The notes: a model not told the origin generated them from the letters alone. 64,000 nt of DNA from Planctomycetota bacterium (GCA_026692905.1 JAPLNL010000119.1:186001-250000); one strand, 5' to 3'. Shown: positions 1-9,435, counted from the first letter of the stretch. Translations and numbers: made by a program.

Positions 1-111
1 TAGTGATTTCAAAGCGAATACCCTTGTTCAAAAATTTCTAGGAACACCATAGCGGCTCTTCTCTCGGACCAATCCAAAAATACCAAAACGCTGCGATGAG
101 TTAACGACTCT

Positions 112-1728
112 TTACTCTTGACCTCGGGAATAGGGACTGAAGTCACTATTTGCCCACCGCTTCACTTCAAAATTGTGCTTGTAAAAGAACAAACCCAGCG
201 GCATCAATGATACCAGCAGCATTGAGAGCAACATCGTGCCAACATCCGCTCCCTTGCCCAATTTGAAAGTGCTGAACGCCAAATGGATCAAAGCGAGGAG
301 TCCGATGAAGCCGAGGTTACAGTAAAGTATTTTCCTTCCCTCCATGTTTGGAGAGGGTTGAATCGGACCGACCCCCCAAGGTCGACGGATATCGGACAAG
401 CCAAAGGCTTTTTCGAGTTCGTCTACCGAAATGTAAGTTGCTAGCGAGACATTGATTTCCTCTGATGCACTTTCGGATGGTGAACCTTTCTTTCGATTTC
501 CCGGAGACCCATCCGTTTGGTCCGCATTGACAGACAATGTTCGCTCGAAAGAGAGCATATGCGGCGGTGCGATGTAGTCCATGGTGTTGGATAATTCGCC
601 GATTTCGACCCGCCAAAAAAATTCACCGAGAACGTAACGCACGGTCGCCGTTCCACCATCGTATTTTCGATAGCTTTCGGACTTATAACGAACAAGGTCC
701 GGCGGTGGCCAAGCAGACGGGAAATCTATCTGCTCGACAAAGGACCAATGATCTGAACTATTGACCAGCCATCGAAAGCCACTGGAATGGCTGTACAATA
801 AATATTCCGTCCACGGGAATGAAATTCCGTTGTATAGAACAAAGCGCTCCATGAAGCCGATAACCGTATACTCATTGCCCTGCAACTTTCCTTGCGAACT
901 CAATGGAAGCAAGGGATGTACCTTTTTGACTTCCAATGATTGCAAATACGCTAGTTTTCCATTGCTCACATCTAGCATCGCTGAACAACTTGGGCATGTG
1001 ACTCGCAACGAATCGTCCGGCGCGTAAAGTGTTAACGCACCTGCACATTTTGGGCAACTGAGCTTCAGCGCACTCACGGGAATTGTTTCCTCGGGCGCCA
1101 TCCCTGCGTCGCCCGCAAGTTTCAACTCGTCGGGTTCTACCGACTGTCCCAAGAATATGTGAGGCACTAGCCCAAATTCAAAAGTGGCGAAGGTGCCCGC
1201 ATCGCCGCGCAAATCGGCATAACGATGTTCCGCGCCGGGGCGAACGTCCCATGGTATTTCACCCTCGGCTGAACCTAGTGTTGCCGTCCCTTTCTCCGTG
1301 ACCGTAAGACTACACTCTTTGATCTTAAAAGACTTGCCTAACTCTAATGAATCAAAGTCTGGCAACTTGAAAGTAGATTTGAGACGCTCTTCAAACGTAA
1401 GGTAATAACGTCCCTGCGCTTCTGCCAACCACCCCCAGCGCTCGCCGGGAAACAACAAGTACCACTCATTCCAAACTCCACCTGCCGCATGTTGGTACTG
1501 AACACGCCCGACAACATCAAAACGCTTCTCCTGGTATCTTCCATTCATGCCGAGCTTCAGCCGCGACTGCGTCTGAACGAGATCGGCGATTTTCCCGTGG
1601 TCCTCCACTCGCTTGTCCCCGCGGGCAACGGCAGAGTTGCAGAATTCGCAGATCGTTACGAGCGACGAGCTGGCTCGGAACTCAACCGGACCACCGCAGC
1701 CAGGGCAATTTGCTGTACGAGTCTTCAT
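112..1728 (-). CDS. DUF4178 protein with two zinc ribbons and a C-terminal membrane anchor
   Basis: Protein of 538 aa of unknown biochemical role. It opens with a zinc ribbon (C8, C11, C27, C30), followed by a DUF4178-like beta domain. A second ribbon (CPKC...CPSC, around residues 222-250) and a second DUF4178-like domain come next, so the unit is duplicated. Two hydrophobic helices near the C-terminus (about 470-530) suggest membrane anchoring. I chose the ATG at 1728: the first zinc ribbon begins eight residues later, and this leaves 19 bp after the SPFH gene instead of an overlap. It lies directly downstream of that gene on the same strand, so the two are probably co-transcribed. DUF4178 and SPFH proteins are known neighbours in other bacteria; the joint role is inferred. 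Confidence 0.8.
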   Translation of the reverse strand: MKTRTANCPGCGGPVEFRASSSLVTICEFCNSAVARGDKRVEDHGKIADLVQTQSRLKLGMNGRYQEKRFDVVGRVQYQHAAGGVWNEWYLLFPGERWGWLAEAQGRYYLTFEERLKSTFKLPDFDSLELGKSFKIKECSLTVTEKGTATLGSAEGEIPWDVRPGAEHRYADLRGDAGTFATFEFGLVPHIFLGQSVEPDELKLAGDAGMAPEETIPVSALKLSCPKCAGALTLYAPDDSLRVTCPSCSAMLDVSNGKLAYLQSLEVKKVHPLLPLSSQGKLQGNEYTVIGFMERFVLYNGISFPWTEYLLYSHSSGFRWLVNSSDHWSFVEQIDFPSAWPPPDLVRYKSESYRKYDGGTATVRYVLGEFFWRVEIGELSNTMDYIAPPHMLSFERTLSVNADQTDGSPGNRKKGSPSESASEEINVSLATYISVDELEKAFGLSDIRRPWGVGPIQPSPNMEGRKILYCNLGFIGLLALIHLAFSTFKLGKGADVGTMLLSMLLVSLMPLGLFFYKHNFEVKRWANSDFSPYSRGQE

Positions 1729-1747
1729 GAAAGAACCCACAATGGCA

Positions 1748-2872
1748 TTATGGAGCTGGCGGAGGGACAGCGGGGGGCGACAACGCAAAAATGGAAGCTA
1801 ATTGAGGAACTTGGCCGGCGGGTAGCCAAGCCGGCATACCAGCCGTCCAAACCAGCGTTTCGGTAGTCACCTCCGATCGCGAAACACCACTCATCATTTG
1901 TTGTAGGCTGTATGGTCCAAGAGTTTGGCCATTGACGGCCACATGCCACGGTGAGGCAGTGTTAGGAGGAGGAGGCGGCACAGATTGGCCGGGTGCCGCT
2001 CCCGACACACTACCTGACATTCCGGGAGCCATTCGGTTGGCCATCGCCAATCCAATTCCCAAACCAAGTCCTTCGGCAGCGCCACCGCCCGCTTGGTTCG
2101 CGGCTGCCATCGTCATCGCTTCACCCATTTGAAATTGCTGAAATCGGTCGAGATTGCCAAGCATGCTCATCTTCGTGCGGGTGTCGAGCGCTTGTTCAAC
2201 TTCTTCAGGCAAGGAAATGTTGACGATAAACAGTTGCGGACAATCTAATCCATACTCATCATCGATCCTTTCAACGACCTGCAACCGCAACTGCGCAGCC
2301 AGCTCGCGATACTTTGACGCAAGGTCGAGCGCCGCGATCTGGGCTTTGCCGAGCATATCGGAAAACGCCTCGACAATGATCGATCGCATCAGTTCGGTCA
2401 CTTCATCCGTAGATACCTCGCCGTTAGTCCCCACGATCTCCTTGAGCAATGCTTTCGGATCCATTGCTTTCAACGTGTAGGTACCGAAAGCGCGTATACG
2501 AATTGGACCAAACTCCGGATCTCGCAACATGATGGGATTGGGGACGCCCCACTTGAGGTCGGTCACTGGCCGCGTGCTGACGAAATACACCTCCGCTTTG
2601 AAGGGGCTGTTAAAGCCATACTTCCAACCTTTTAGAGTCGAAAGCACCGGAAGATTAGCGGTCGTCAATTCGTATTGGCCAGGCTCAAAGACGTCCGCAA
2701 GCTGCCCTTGCGAGACGAAGACCGCCATTTGTCCGGGCCGCACAATCAATTGTGCGCCGTTCTTGATTTCGTTCTGGTAACGAGGAAAACGCCAGACAAG
2801 TGTGTGACGTGAATCATCGATCCACTCAACAATGTCAATAAATTCAGCACGAATTTTGTCAAAAAGCCCCAT
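1748..2872 (-). CDS. SPFH/virion-core-like protein with C-terminal GYF_2 domain
   Basis: Protein of 374 aa. Residues 1-240 match the SPFH (band 7) family of the YdjI/virion-core type: an early VEWIDDSRHTLVWRFPR segment and IVNISLPEEVEQALD near the end of the domain. An Ala/Gly/Met-rich linker follows (about 245-295). The C-terminus is a GYF_2 domain with the typical GPYSLQQM and two later tryptophans (LVWTAGMPAWLP). There is no obvious transmembrane helix, so it is probably a cytoplasmic or membrane-associated scaffold. It is the first gene of a two-gene unit with the DUF4178 protein. Family is clear; function is not. Confidence 0.85.
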   Translation of the reverse strand: MGLFDKIRAEFIDIVEWIDDSRHTLVWRFPRYQNEIKNGAQLIVRPGQMAVFVSQGQLADVFEPGQYELTTANLPVLSTLKGWKYGFNSPFKAEVYFVSTRPVTDLKWGVPNPIMLRDPEFGPIRIRAFGTYTLKAMDPKALLKEIVGTNGEVSTDEVTELMRSIIVEAFSDMLGKAQIAALDLASKYRELAAQLRLQVVERIDDEYGLDCPQLFIVNISLPEEVEQALDTRTKMSMLGNLDRFQQFQMGEAMTMAAANQAGGGAAEGLGLGIGLAMANRMAPGMSGSVSGAAPGQSVPPPPPNTASPWHVAVNGQTLGPYSLQQMMSGVSRSEVTTETLVWTAGMPAWLPAGQVPQLASIFALSPPAVPPPAP

Positions 2873-3221
2873 GTCCTGTATTTCCTTTCAACGCGATGCG
2901 AAGCCGTTGTCCCATGATTTTCGAACGAGATTATGGCCGAAAGTGAAGCCACCCATCAGCTTTTTCACACGAGTTTGAAAACAAGTTCATTCGAGTACTA
3001 CCTTTTATAACCGATTCCAAATGGATCTGAAACCGAATTGAAATGCGACGGTCTACTATTCCAATGCCCGAATCGAGTCTCCGCCCGACACGAATTCCCG
3101 CCATTCTGTTAAATTGCAACCGCCATTACCGTGTTTCAACCCCCATCACTCGTCCCCTCGTTCTCAAGCGAGAGCTTGGGAACCAGCAACGGTAAATACG
3201 AGTCTAGTGAAGTCCGCACCA
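2873..3221. other. Intergenic region, no gene recognised
   Basis: Non-coding stretch of 349 bp between the start of the SPFH gene and the 3' end of the ABC permease gene, both on the minus strand. It should hold the promoter of the SPFH/DUF4178 unit. I see no convincing -35/-10 pair, hairpin terminator, or copy of the palindrome families found elsewhere in the window. Confidence 0.5.
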
Positions 3222-4592
3222 CTACAATGACTTCGCCACTGAAGTTCGATACGCTGCCAATGCGGGGATGATTCCAGCCAAGATACCAATCAAGACTAGG
3301 CCGGGTACGATGAAAAGCTCTTCGATCGAATTGATGCTCAGGAAATCAATTCGCACTCCGGTCGCTCGCTCTGTCCAAGCGTTGCTTAACGGGCCAACGG
3401 CATGACCTGCAATCCAGCCAATGAAACCGCCGACTACGGCAATCAATACAGACTCAACTAAGATGATCGCCGTGATGTGATCGCGTGATGCCCCTAACGC
3501 TCGCATGACTGCGATATCGCGTTTGCGCTCGCTCATGCTATTGTAGATGCCGACCAAGATACTGATTGCACTCACGATACAAACCAGACTCGTGATTGCA
3601 AGCAGCGCCCATTTGATGGGCTTGACGAAGAAGTTCAGCAGACCACTTATGACACCGATCGGCGAGACGGCTTGAGCAAACTTCGATTTGTTGACCTGTC
3701 TTTGCAAGCCAATTCCTTTCATCCCGTCCGTTTTGATTAAAATCGCAGTGACCTCTCTTCTCTCGATCGGCAAACGCACCTTCGACCATTTTGTGTCACG
3801 CTCAGGCGCCGTGGCTGACCCTTTTTCTTCTCGCCCTGCCTCGTCGCGATTGGGAGCGACGTGCCCCTCTAGCAGATAGAATCCCTCGATGTTGACAAAC
3901 GCCCCGCGGTCGTTTGGCGTTCCTGTTGGTTCCAAGATACCAACAACAACAAACCCTTGATCGTGTTGAGCACCGCCGGCGGCTCCGTGCGAAGCAAAGA
4001 TTTCACTTCCGAGATTGAGCTTCATTTCGGCTGCGACTTGCGAACCAACAACTGCTTCGAAGTACCCGTGTTCGTCGGAGTAGTCTACGAAATTGCGACC
4101 TTTGGCAAATTTGTAGTCCAGGTCATTGTCGTTGCCGTGCTTCAGCAAATTGAAGTAATCGGGCGTTGTACCAATACAACGAAACGTGCCGATGTAGTCA
4201 CCCATGCAAAGCGGAATAGCAAATCCGCCTTTGATAAGGAATGAGTAAAGTCCACTTCGTTCTGGTTCTTTTAACACTCCGCCGATCCGTTCGTATTCTT
4301 TCTGACGGCCATCGTCAGCCATGTACTCCATGTAATAGGAGTACTGAATGTTCTCAACGGGCTGGCTCAAAAAAAAGACGGTGTTGAACGTCAATTGAAT
4401 GTCGCTGCCCTTCGCTCCAACGATGAGGTTGTAGCCGACATTGCTGGTTCGGTCGAAGGTCTTTTGAATCACTCCCGAAATGGTCAGCACGAGTACCACG
4501 AGCGCAACGCCCAACGCCATCGATAGCATCGTCAGAGCTGTAGGCAGTTTGCGATACGTAAGGTTGCGGACAGCAATGGTAAATAAGTTCAT
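3222..4592 (-). CDS. ABC transporter permease, MacB/FtsX (LolCE-like) family
   Basis: Membrane protein of 456 aa with FtsX/MacB topology. One N-terminal helix (about 17-39) is followed by a large extracytoplasmic MacB-type core domain (about 40-300). Three C-terminal helices follow (around 325-350, 380-400 and 425-450). The segment SERKRDIAVMRALGASRDHI is the conserved cytoplasmic coupling motif of this family. It lies 24 bp downstream of its ATPase gene on the same strand. The pair probably works as a type VII mechanotransmission or lipoprotein-releasing ABC system. The substrate cannot be read from the sequence. Confidence 0.9.
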   Translation of the reverse strand: MNLFTIAVRNLTYRKLPTALTMLSMALGVALVVLVLTISGVIQKTFDRTSNVGYNLIVGAKGSDIQLTFNTVFFLSQPVENIQYSYYMEYMADDGRQKEYERIGGVLKEPERSGLYSFLIKGGFAIPLCMGDYIGTFRCIGTTPDYFNLLKHGNDNDLDYKFAKGRNFVDYSDEHGYFEAVVGSQVAAEMKLNLGSEIFASHGAAGGAQHDQGFVVVGILEPTGTPNDRGAFVNIEGFYLLEGHVAPNRDEAGREEKGSATAPERDTKWSKVRLPIERREVTAILIKTDGMKGIGLQRQVNKSKFAQAVSPIGVISGLLNFFVKPIKWALLAITSLVCIVSAISILVGIYNSMSERKRDIAVMRALGASRDHITAIILVESVLIAVVGGFIGWIAGHAVGPLSNAWTERATGVRIDFLSINSIEELFIVPGLVLIGILAGIIPALAAYRTSVAKSL

Positions 4593-4616
4593 CGGTCTGA
4601 ATCGTTCTGAGGGTTA

Positions 4617-5306
4617 CTATTGTTCCGAGGTTGCGATTCGGTCTGCGAATGCACGATTGATATGCTCCAGCCGTTCCACACGCCCAAACTGATTTGCGAT
4701 TTCGTCGCTGTGGGTGACCATCAAGATTGCGACAGATTCTTCCCGACAAACATCCTTGATCAAATCGATGATCCGTTTTTGATTTGCGGGATCCACGTTG
4801 GCTGTTGGTTCGTCTGCGAGCAAAAGACGGGGCTTGTTGGCAAGCGCTCGAGCTACTGCCACACGTTGCTGTTGGCCGACGGACAGTTGGCTTGGCAGGT
4901 AATGCATTCGGTCCGACAATCCAACTTTATTGAGCAGCTCTTTGCCACGTTCCGCGTTAATCTTTTTGCGAGCGAACGTCATTCCGAGCCGAACATTTTC
5001 CAACGCGGTAAACGCTGGGAGCAAGTTAAAGGTCTGGAAAACATAGCCCATCTTGTCCGCTCGAATGCGGTCTCGTCGCGACTCAGAAAATTGCGTCAGC
5101 TCCGTTCCGTCCAAACGGATTGAACCGCTATCGGCCGACACGATTCCGGAAATGATGTGAAGAAGAGTCGTTTTGCCACCGCCGCTTTCACCACGTAGCA
5201 CAACCTGTTCTGCTTGGGCGATATCAAGTTGTGGTATATCGAGTATCAGCAGTTTGTTCCCACCAGGTTCAGCGTAGGATTTTTTTAGGTTTCGTATTTC
5301 TAGCAT
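4617..5306 (-). CDS. ABC transporter ATP-binding protein, LolD/MacB type
   Basis: ATPase of 229 aa, the usual LolD length. Walker A is GESGGGKTT (about 39-47), the Q-loop is VFQTFNLLP, and Walker B is [12 protein letters not shown], with the switch His in MVTHSDE. The signature loop reads LSVGQQQR rather than LSGGQ, a variant seen in this family. First gene of the ABC pair with the downstream permease. No strong Shine-Dalgarno sequence precedes the ATG. Confidence 0.92.
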   Translation of the reverse strand: MLEIRNLKKSYAEPGGNKLLILDIPQLDIAQAEQVVLRGESGGGKTTLLHIISGIVSADSGSIRLDGTELTQFSESRRDRIRADKMGYVFQTFNLLPAFTALENVRLGMTFARKKINAERGKELLNKVGLSDRMHYLPSQLSVGQQQRVAVARALANKPRLLLADEPTANVDPANQKRIIDLIKDVCREESVAILMVTHSDEIANQFGRVERLEHINRAFADRIATSEQ

Positions 5307-5406
5307 CGACTGTTCGTTGGATGATGTGTTTAGGTGGCTCGTTCAGGAGTACGAAAGGGAACCAGAATCAGTTCAACGCACTCGATTCGGGCGATTGACG
5401 TTGCGA

Positions 5407-5979
5407 TCAAGCATTTCGATCGAAACGCTTGCTTTTCATGACGCGATCGATTTCACGACTTGCGTCTGCTTTCTTGAGTGTCTCTCGTTTGTCATGAAGT
5501 TTCTTTCCCTTGCACAAGGCAATGACACATTTTGCCTTGCCACGTTCTGCAAAGTAAACTCGCAAGGGGACCAGGGTGAGTCCCCGTTCTTTGGATCGAC
5601 CAACGAAGCGCATCAGCTCGCTTTTGTTCAAGAGCAACTTGCGTACGCGTTTGGTTGCATGGTTCCAGATAGACGCTTGACGGTATTCTTCGATTTCGCA
5701 ACCGACCAGCCAAAGCTCGCCATCTTTAATACGTGCGTAAGCCTCGTCGATGGAACATTTACCATTTCGAAGACTCTTGACTTCGCTGCCATGGAGCACC
5801 ATTCCGCATTCGATGGAGTCCAAGATCTCGTATTGATGTTTGGCTTTTCGATTGTCGGTCACCATTTTGTGCGTGACCGTGCTCGAAGCCTTAGCCAGCG
5901 GGACTTTGGCATCTTTGGGTTTTGCTTTGGTAGGCTTCGGTTTGGTTGGAGCCGTTTGTTGGGCTTTTTTCTTATTCAA
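5407..5979 (-). CDS. smpB: SsrA-binding protein SmpB
   Basis: Protein of 190 aa that binds tmRNA and delivers it to stalled ribosomes (trans-translation). The SmpB core starts near residue 40: HQYEILDSIECGMVLHGSEV, then KSLRNGKCSIDEAYARI, and the C-terminal KGKKLHDKRETLKKAD tail. The first ~38 residues are a Lys/Ala/Pro-rich extension not present in E. coli SmpB. The start is TTG at 5979, three bases after the stop of the upstream membrane-protein gene. An AGCAGG sequence in the end of that gene is well placed as its ribosome binding site, so translation is probably coupled. No tmRNA gene was recognised in the window. Confidence 0.95.
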   Translation of the reverse strand: MNKKKAQQTAPTKPKPTKAKPKDAKVPLAKASSTVTHKMVTDNRKAKHQYEILDSIECGMVLHGSEVKSLRNGKCSIDEAYARIKDGELWLVGCEIEEYRQASIWNHATKRVRKLLLNKSELMRFVGRSKERGLTLVPLRVYFAERGKAKCVIALCKGKKLHDKRETLKKADASREIDRVMKSKRFDRNA

Positions 5980-5982
5980 TGG

Positions 5983-7749
5983 CTACCTGCTGACGTTTGC
6001 TTTTGGCGGAGTGAGCTCAAAAACGGCAAAACTCTCGTTGAACTCGGTTGGGGATGGATACAAGATTGGCAGGAGTGGGAGATTCTGTCCAGTGACTCGA
6101 CGATCCAACAAAACATAGCGGATACCATACTTGGCCTGCAACTCCCAGAGTTTTTCGGTTGTCCAGGGTACCAAGTTTTTGGCTTTGTCGAATGGATACG
6201 CATCCGCGAGCCGCTTGCTCCATTCCACTACGTCTTCCGCGTTTTGTGGAGCGTCTTTCCAACAGGCCAGTTCAGGACGCCCTGTGTGCCATTTAAAAGA
6301 CTGCTGGCGTCTGGGGGTTAGCCAAAGGGAGCCATGTTCTGAATTCTCTTTGATCCAATTGCATACGAGCAGCCAATCTTGAAATTGTTTTTGTTGAACG
6401 CTGTCCGAATCCGTCTTGGCCACGAAATTCGCTTTATCGCCAGCGGGAATCGCTTCCTTCCAATTCGCTTCAAATCGATATCCCAGCAACACGATGCCGG
6501 GCAGCAATGCGCTGCAGCAAACGATCCACCTGGCTAGAACTGGATAGGGCCGATAGCGAAGATGACCAAAGGCAAAGGAAACCGCCAATGCACCGATCAT
6601 CATTGGCATGGCAACGTCATTCCATCGAAACAAATAAAAACGCAGTACCTTGGATGCAATCGGCTTTGAGAATGTCCCAATCCCGTAATCGATTAGCAAT
6701 CCCATCAGGGCAACTGCAAAACCAAATAATCCAGCGCCGACGGCGAATCGAACTCCTCTCGGCATGGAACGACCGTCCCGCCAAATCGAACGAATGGTCA
6801 GCAAAAGCAAGATCGCTGCGCAGCCCAGTTGAAGCTCAAAATTTTGCCATCGAACCGAGTTGAATCTTGACGGAGCGAGATGGTGACCGAGTCGCGTGTA
6901 AACTTGCTTTACCGCACTCTCACTTGCCAAAACGGGGTCCGTTCCCCAGTCGATTGCCATTGCGGGAACAACTCCCATGAGAACTCCGACAATGCACAAT
7001 ACCCAGCCCAGTCGATGCATCGCTACCCACTTCCAGAATCCAATTTTGGGTGTCCACCAATCCAGAGCAATGGAAATGGTACCGACACATGCGATCACCC
7101 AAATTCCCGTGACTACGTGAAACGCTGCTGAGCCACCTAGAAATGTCCAAGCCAAGGTCCAGCGTCGCCGAATGGCCATTGCAAGCCCAGCGAAGATCAT
7201 CGCGTAGGCGATTCCTTTGGACTCACATCCGCCAACGACCCATTCTCCAGCCCAATGCCCGTAATGCAGCCCCGCCAACCAAACTACGGCCCAACAGCTA
7301 GCAACGAGCGGAGCGTAGAAAAGACTCCCACTTGATTGGTCTAAGCTCTCTGTTGCTTCAACTGCTTCAAAGGAATTACGGAACTTCCAGAGTGATCGTC
7401 CGAGAATTGTCCAACCGGCGGCCAAAAACATCCAAGTCACAAATCGGCCAGTCCAAACAGCCCATGGCAACGGCATGCAACGTGTCAGATAGCCGAACGT
7501 TGCGAAAAACAGCCAGTGAGCGTCACCTGATTCCAAAAACAAATCTCCCCTTCCAAAATCGCTATTCCAAAAATGGGCGGCCTTCGTCCAGTAATGCGGT
7601 TCATTAATTGCCGGAACGTTGCTCCCAGCGTAAATGAAAAAAATAGAGAAAACGCAAAGGAAATCGACAAAAAAACCACTCGTCCAGCTCGGATTGCGGA
7701 AATCGTTTCCCACGAACTTCCGATTGGATGATGATTCTGTCATGGTCAT
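5983..7749 (-). CDS. Polytopic membrane protein, GT-C-like, unknown function
   Basis: Protein of 588 aa with about 10-12 predicted hydrophobic helices over the first ~400 residues. A soluble C-terminal domain (about 410-588) contains SLWLTPRRQQSFKWHTGRPE and YGIRYVLLDRR. The layout (membrane barrel, then a soluble tail) resembles GT-C glycosyltransferases and DUF6798-type planctomycete proteins. No catalytic motif is certain. Two adjacent ATG codons (7749 and 7743) could start it. Its stop codon lies three bases before smpB on the same strand, so the two are co-transcribed. Confidence 0.75.
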   Translation of the reverse strand: MTMTESSSNRKFVGNDFRNPSWTSGFFVDFLCVFSIFFIYAGSNVPAINEPHYWTKAAHFWNSDFGRGDLFLESGDAHWLFFATFGYLTRCMPLPWAVWTGRFVTWMFLAAGWTILGRSLWKFRNSFEAVEATESLDQSSGSLFYAPLVASCWAVVWLAGLHYGHWAGEWVVGGCESKGIAYAMIFAGLAMAIRRRWTLAWTFLGGSAAFHVVTGIWVIACVGTISIALDWWTPKIGFWKWVAMHRLGWVLCIVGVLMGVVPAMAIDWGTDPVLASESAVKQVYTRLGHHLAPSRFNSVRWQNFELQLGCAAILLLLTIRSIWRDGRSMPRGVRFAVGAGLFGFAVALMGLLIDYGIGTFSKPIASKVLRFYLFRWNDVAMPMMIGALAVSFAFGHLRYRPYPVLARWIVCCSALLPGIVLLGYRFEANWKEAIPAGDKANFVAKTDSDSVQQKQFQDWLLVCNWIKENSEHGSLWLTPRRQQSFKWHTGRPELACWKDAPQNAEDVVEWSKRLADAYPFDKAKNLVPWTTEKLWELQAKYGIRYVLLDRRVTGQNLPLLPILYPSPTEFNESFAVFELTPPKANVSR

Positions 7750-7924
7750 TTGTGAGGCTTAGGTATTCATTTTGCGGTGGGAAGGCGAAACGCCAGAATG
7801 CTGGCAAGTTTCTGAAAATTAGGAAAACAATAACGATCAGAACACAAACGACTAGCAATCCTGGAATTTTCCGGAAAATCCGCTTGACAGCCCACCCTTT
7901 TTCTTGACTGTCACGGTGTGGCAC
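7604..7924 (-). CDS. Doubtful small membrane protein overlapping the next gene
   Basis: Open frame of 106 codons starting at a GTG. It has one strong hydrophobic helix (about 20-40) followed by a polar segment. The last ~48 codons are out of frame with, and overlap, the start of the 588-aa membrane protein, where the amino acid composition looks like a shadow frame. It could be a small membrane protein, a decayed gene, or chance. Only the first ~55 residues look protein-like. Confidence 0.22.
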   Translation of the reverse strand: MPHRDSQEKGWAVKRIFRKIPGLLVVCVLIVIVFLIFRNLPAFWRFAFPPQNEYLSLTNDHDRIIIQSEVRGKRFPQSELDEWFFCRFPLRFLYFFHLRWEQRSGN

Positions 7925-8056
7925 TTAGAGTTGAAAGGAACTGATTGAGCGTGTGGACACAGTTTCGACAGATGAGCCTCTGCGTTGTAAAGCAGTCTAC
8001 GAAATTACAGGATCAGGAGATGGGTATTTTGCCCAAGGATTGCAGGAAGGGAAGTC

Positions 8057-8266
8057 ATGTTAGTATTATCGAGAAAAAAGAACGAGAGTATCGTTATCAA
8101 CAATGAGATCACGATCGTCGTGGTTGAAATTCGGGGTGACAAAGTCAGGCTCGGGGTTGAAGCCCCTCGGGAAGTGCCTGTTCACCGCCGAGAGGTGTTT
8201 GACGCAATTCAGCGAAATCTAGACTCGCAAACACCAGAAGAGTCCGAACAAAAAGAAGAGTCCTAG
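8057..8266 (+). CDS. csrA: Carbon storage regulator CsrA
   Basis: RNA-binding global regulator of 69 aa that dimerises and blocks or stabilises target mRNAs at GGA-containing hairpins. It starts MLVLSRKKNES and has the core EIRGDKVRLGVEAPREVPVHR, with the RNA-contacting Arg in VHRREV. The C-terminus is acidic. A strong AGGAAGG ribosome binding site lies seven to eight bases before the ATG. It stands alone, between divergent membrane-protein genes and tRNA-Glu. Confidence 0.97.
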   Translation: MLVLSRKKNESIVINNEITIVVVEIRGDKVRLGVEAPREVPVHRREVFDAIQRNLDSQTPEESEQKEES

Positions 8267-8347
8267 GATTCTCGATCTGTTTCTCGTCAGATTGCCTTGG
8301 TTTTTCGTCGGTTTTTGACGATGCAAGGAAGACCTTTCTGGCAAGGC

Positions 8348-8375
8348 TTGACAGAAGCTGAGCGATTCGTACACT
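8348..8375 (+). promoter_or_regulatory. Probable sigma-70 promoter of tRNA-Glu
   Basis: A perfect TTGACA (8348-8353) is followed after 16 bp by TACACT (8370-8375, four of six matches to TATAAT). The predicted start lies about 30 bp before the tRNA, leaving a short leader for processing. Confidence 0.55.
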
Positions 8376-8410
8376 TTCGCCACGCTTCAAGGCATTGCCA
8401 GCAGACATGC

Positions 8411-8483
8411 GGCCCCGTCGTCTAGAGGCCTAGGACATCGCCCTTTCACGGCGGTAACACGGGTTCGACTCCCGTCGGGGTCA
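8411..8483 (+). tRNA. tRNA-Glu (anticodon TTC)
   Basis: A 73-nt cloverleaf. Acceptor stem 8411-8417 pairs with 8476-8482 with one G-T wobble; discriminator A at 8483. The anticodon stem 8438-8442/8450-8454 encloses the loop CTTTCAC, with TTC at 8445-8447. The T arm has the canonical GGTTCGA core. The sequence closely follows E. coli tRNA-Glu. CCA is not encoded. Confidence 0.97.
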
Positions 8484-8520
8484 TTTCGTAGGGCATCATT
8501 AGCCCGCAAACAACCATCAG

Positions 8521-8550
8521 AACCCAGCAATTCGCTGGGTTTTGTTGTTT
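8521..8550 (+). terminator. Rho-independent terminator after tRNA-Glu
   Basis: Stem AACCCAGC (8521-8528) pairs perfectly with GCTGGGTT (8534-8541) around a five-base loop and runs into a T-rich tract. It lies 37 bp after the tRNA 3' end. Confidence 0.8.
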
Positions 8551-8796
8551 CTGTACGGACTTCTGCTACTCATGGGCGGAAGTGGTAAGGGAACCGGCAA
8601 AGGACTGGGATTCGCGAGACGATTGTGATGAATGCGGGCGTTCTGATTTTCCAGTGCTCGATGACAGTGACGTCGAAGAAAATGAGATCGCAAAAGATTG
8701 GGTTTTTCCTTTTTCTGCGTTCGATTTTTCTGCCTAACCCGGTGATTGAAGAATAGCTTTCCGAAGTCGCCAGGTTCGTTTTAACTGCAGGACCGT

Positions 8797-9435
8797 TTAA
8801 TGGAGACAGCAATGCACTCCAACACGCCAGGGCCATGTCGAACCAGCCATCCATGGGATGTTGAGCTGGCGTGCACGATCAGCCATCCACTTGGCATCTT
8901 CCCAAACTGGGCCTGGATGCTTGTCATTGAAGACAGGACCAACCTTTCCGAACTTTTCGAACGTCGATGCAATCTCGTCGAAAAATCTTCGGCGAGGATA
9001 AAGCTGTTGTCCTTTCTCATTGCGAGGATAGTCGCCATGCTCACCGATACTCAAGACCCCTTCGACGGCAACGGTTCCAGAATCGAGTTCGATAGCCTCT
9101 CGAATCGATTTGCAAAGGCGAAATCCATGCTTCGCAGCCAAGGCGACCGACATGTCATCGGCAGGGAACTGATCCACGTAGAGCGACGACAACGTTAACG
9201 CTGGGCCCGTGCCACCGTCCTGTTTCCAGCCCTCGAGAATTTTTCCGACAAGAACATCGGCATGAGAATTCTTCCGATAAATGGTGACGATGGCCGCGAC
9301 GGACTTGGGCTCGGGTTTTGTCTTCGAAGGATGCGTTGCGAAAGACGTATTCCAGCTTCCAAAACCCAACCCAAGAGCAGATGAAGATGTGGCCAGAAAC
9401 TGTCGTCGAGCGATGGAATGGGTTGTTGTTTTCAC
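8797..9435 (-). pseudogene. 3'-truncated Tat-exported planctomycete protein
   Basis: Reading from the GTG at 9435, the product has a twin-arginine signal (ARRQFLATSSSALGLGFG) and then a domain found in planctomycete exported proteins: VAAIVTIYRKNSHADVLVGK, then EHGDYPRNEKGQQLYPRRRF and NDKHPGP. Family members usually continue well beyond the MAGS segment. Here the frame ends 13 residues after it at 8797, and no other frame picks the family up again. I therefore read it as truncated or frameshifted. The break lies about 300 bp from tRNA-Glu. A shorter functional variant cannot be excluded. Confidence 0.6.

Noticed and set aside
5317-6321. 334-codon plus-strand frame
   Set aside because: It is antisense to smpB and the membrane-protein gene, which have clear family or topology evidence.
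8484-8796. Integration site (att) next to tRNA-Glu
   Set aside because: No direct repeat of the tRNA 3' end and no integrase were found.
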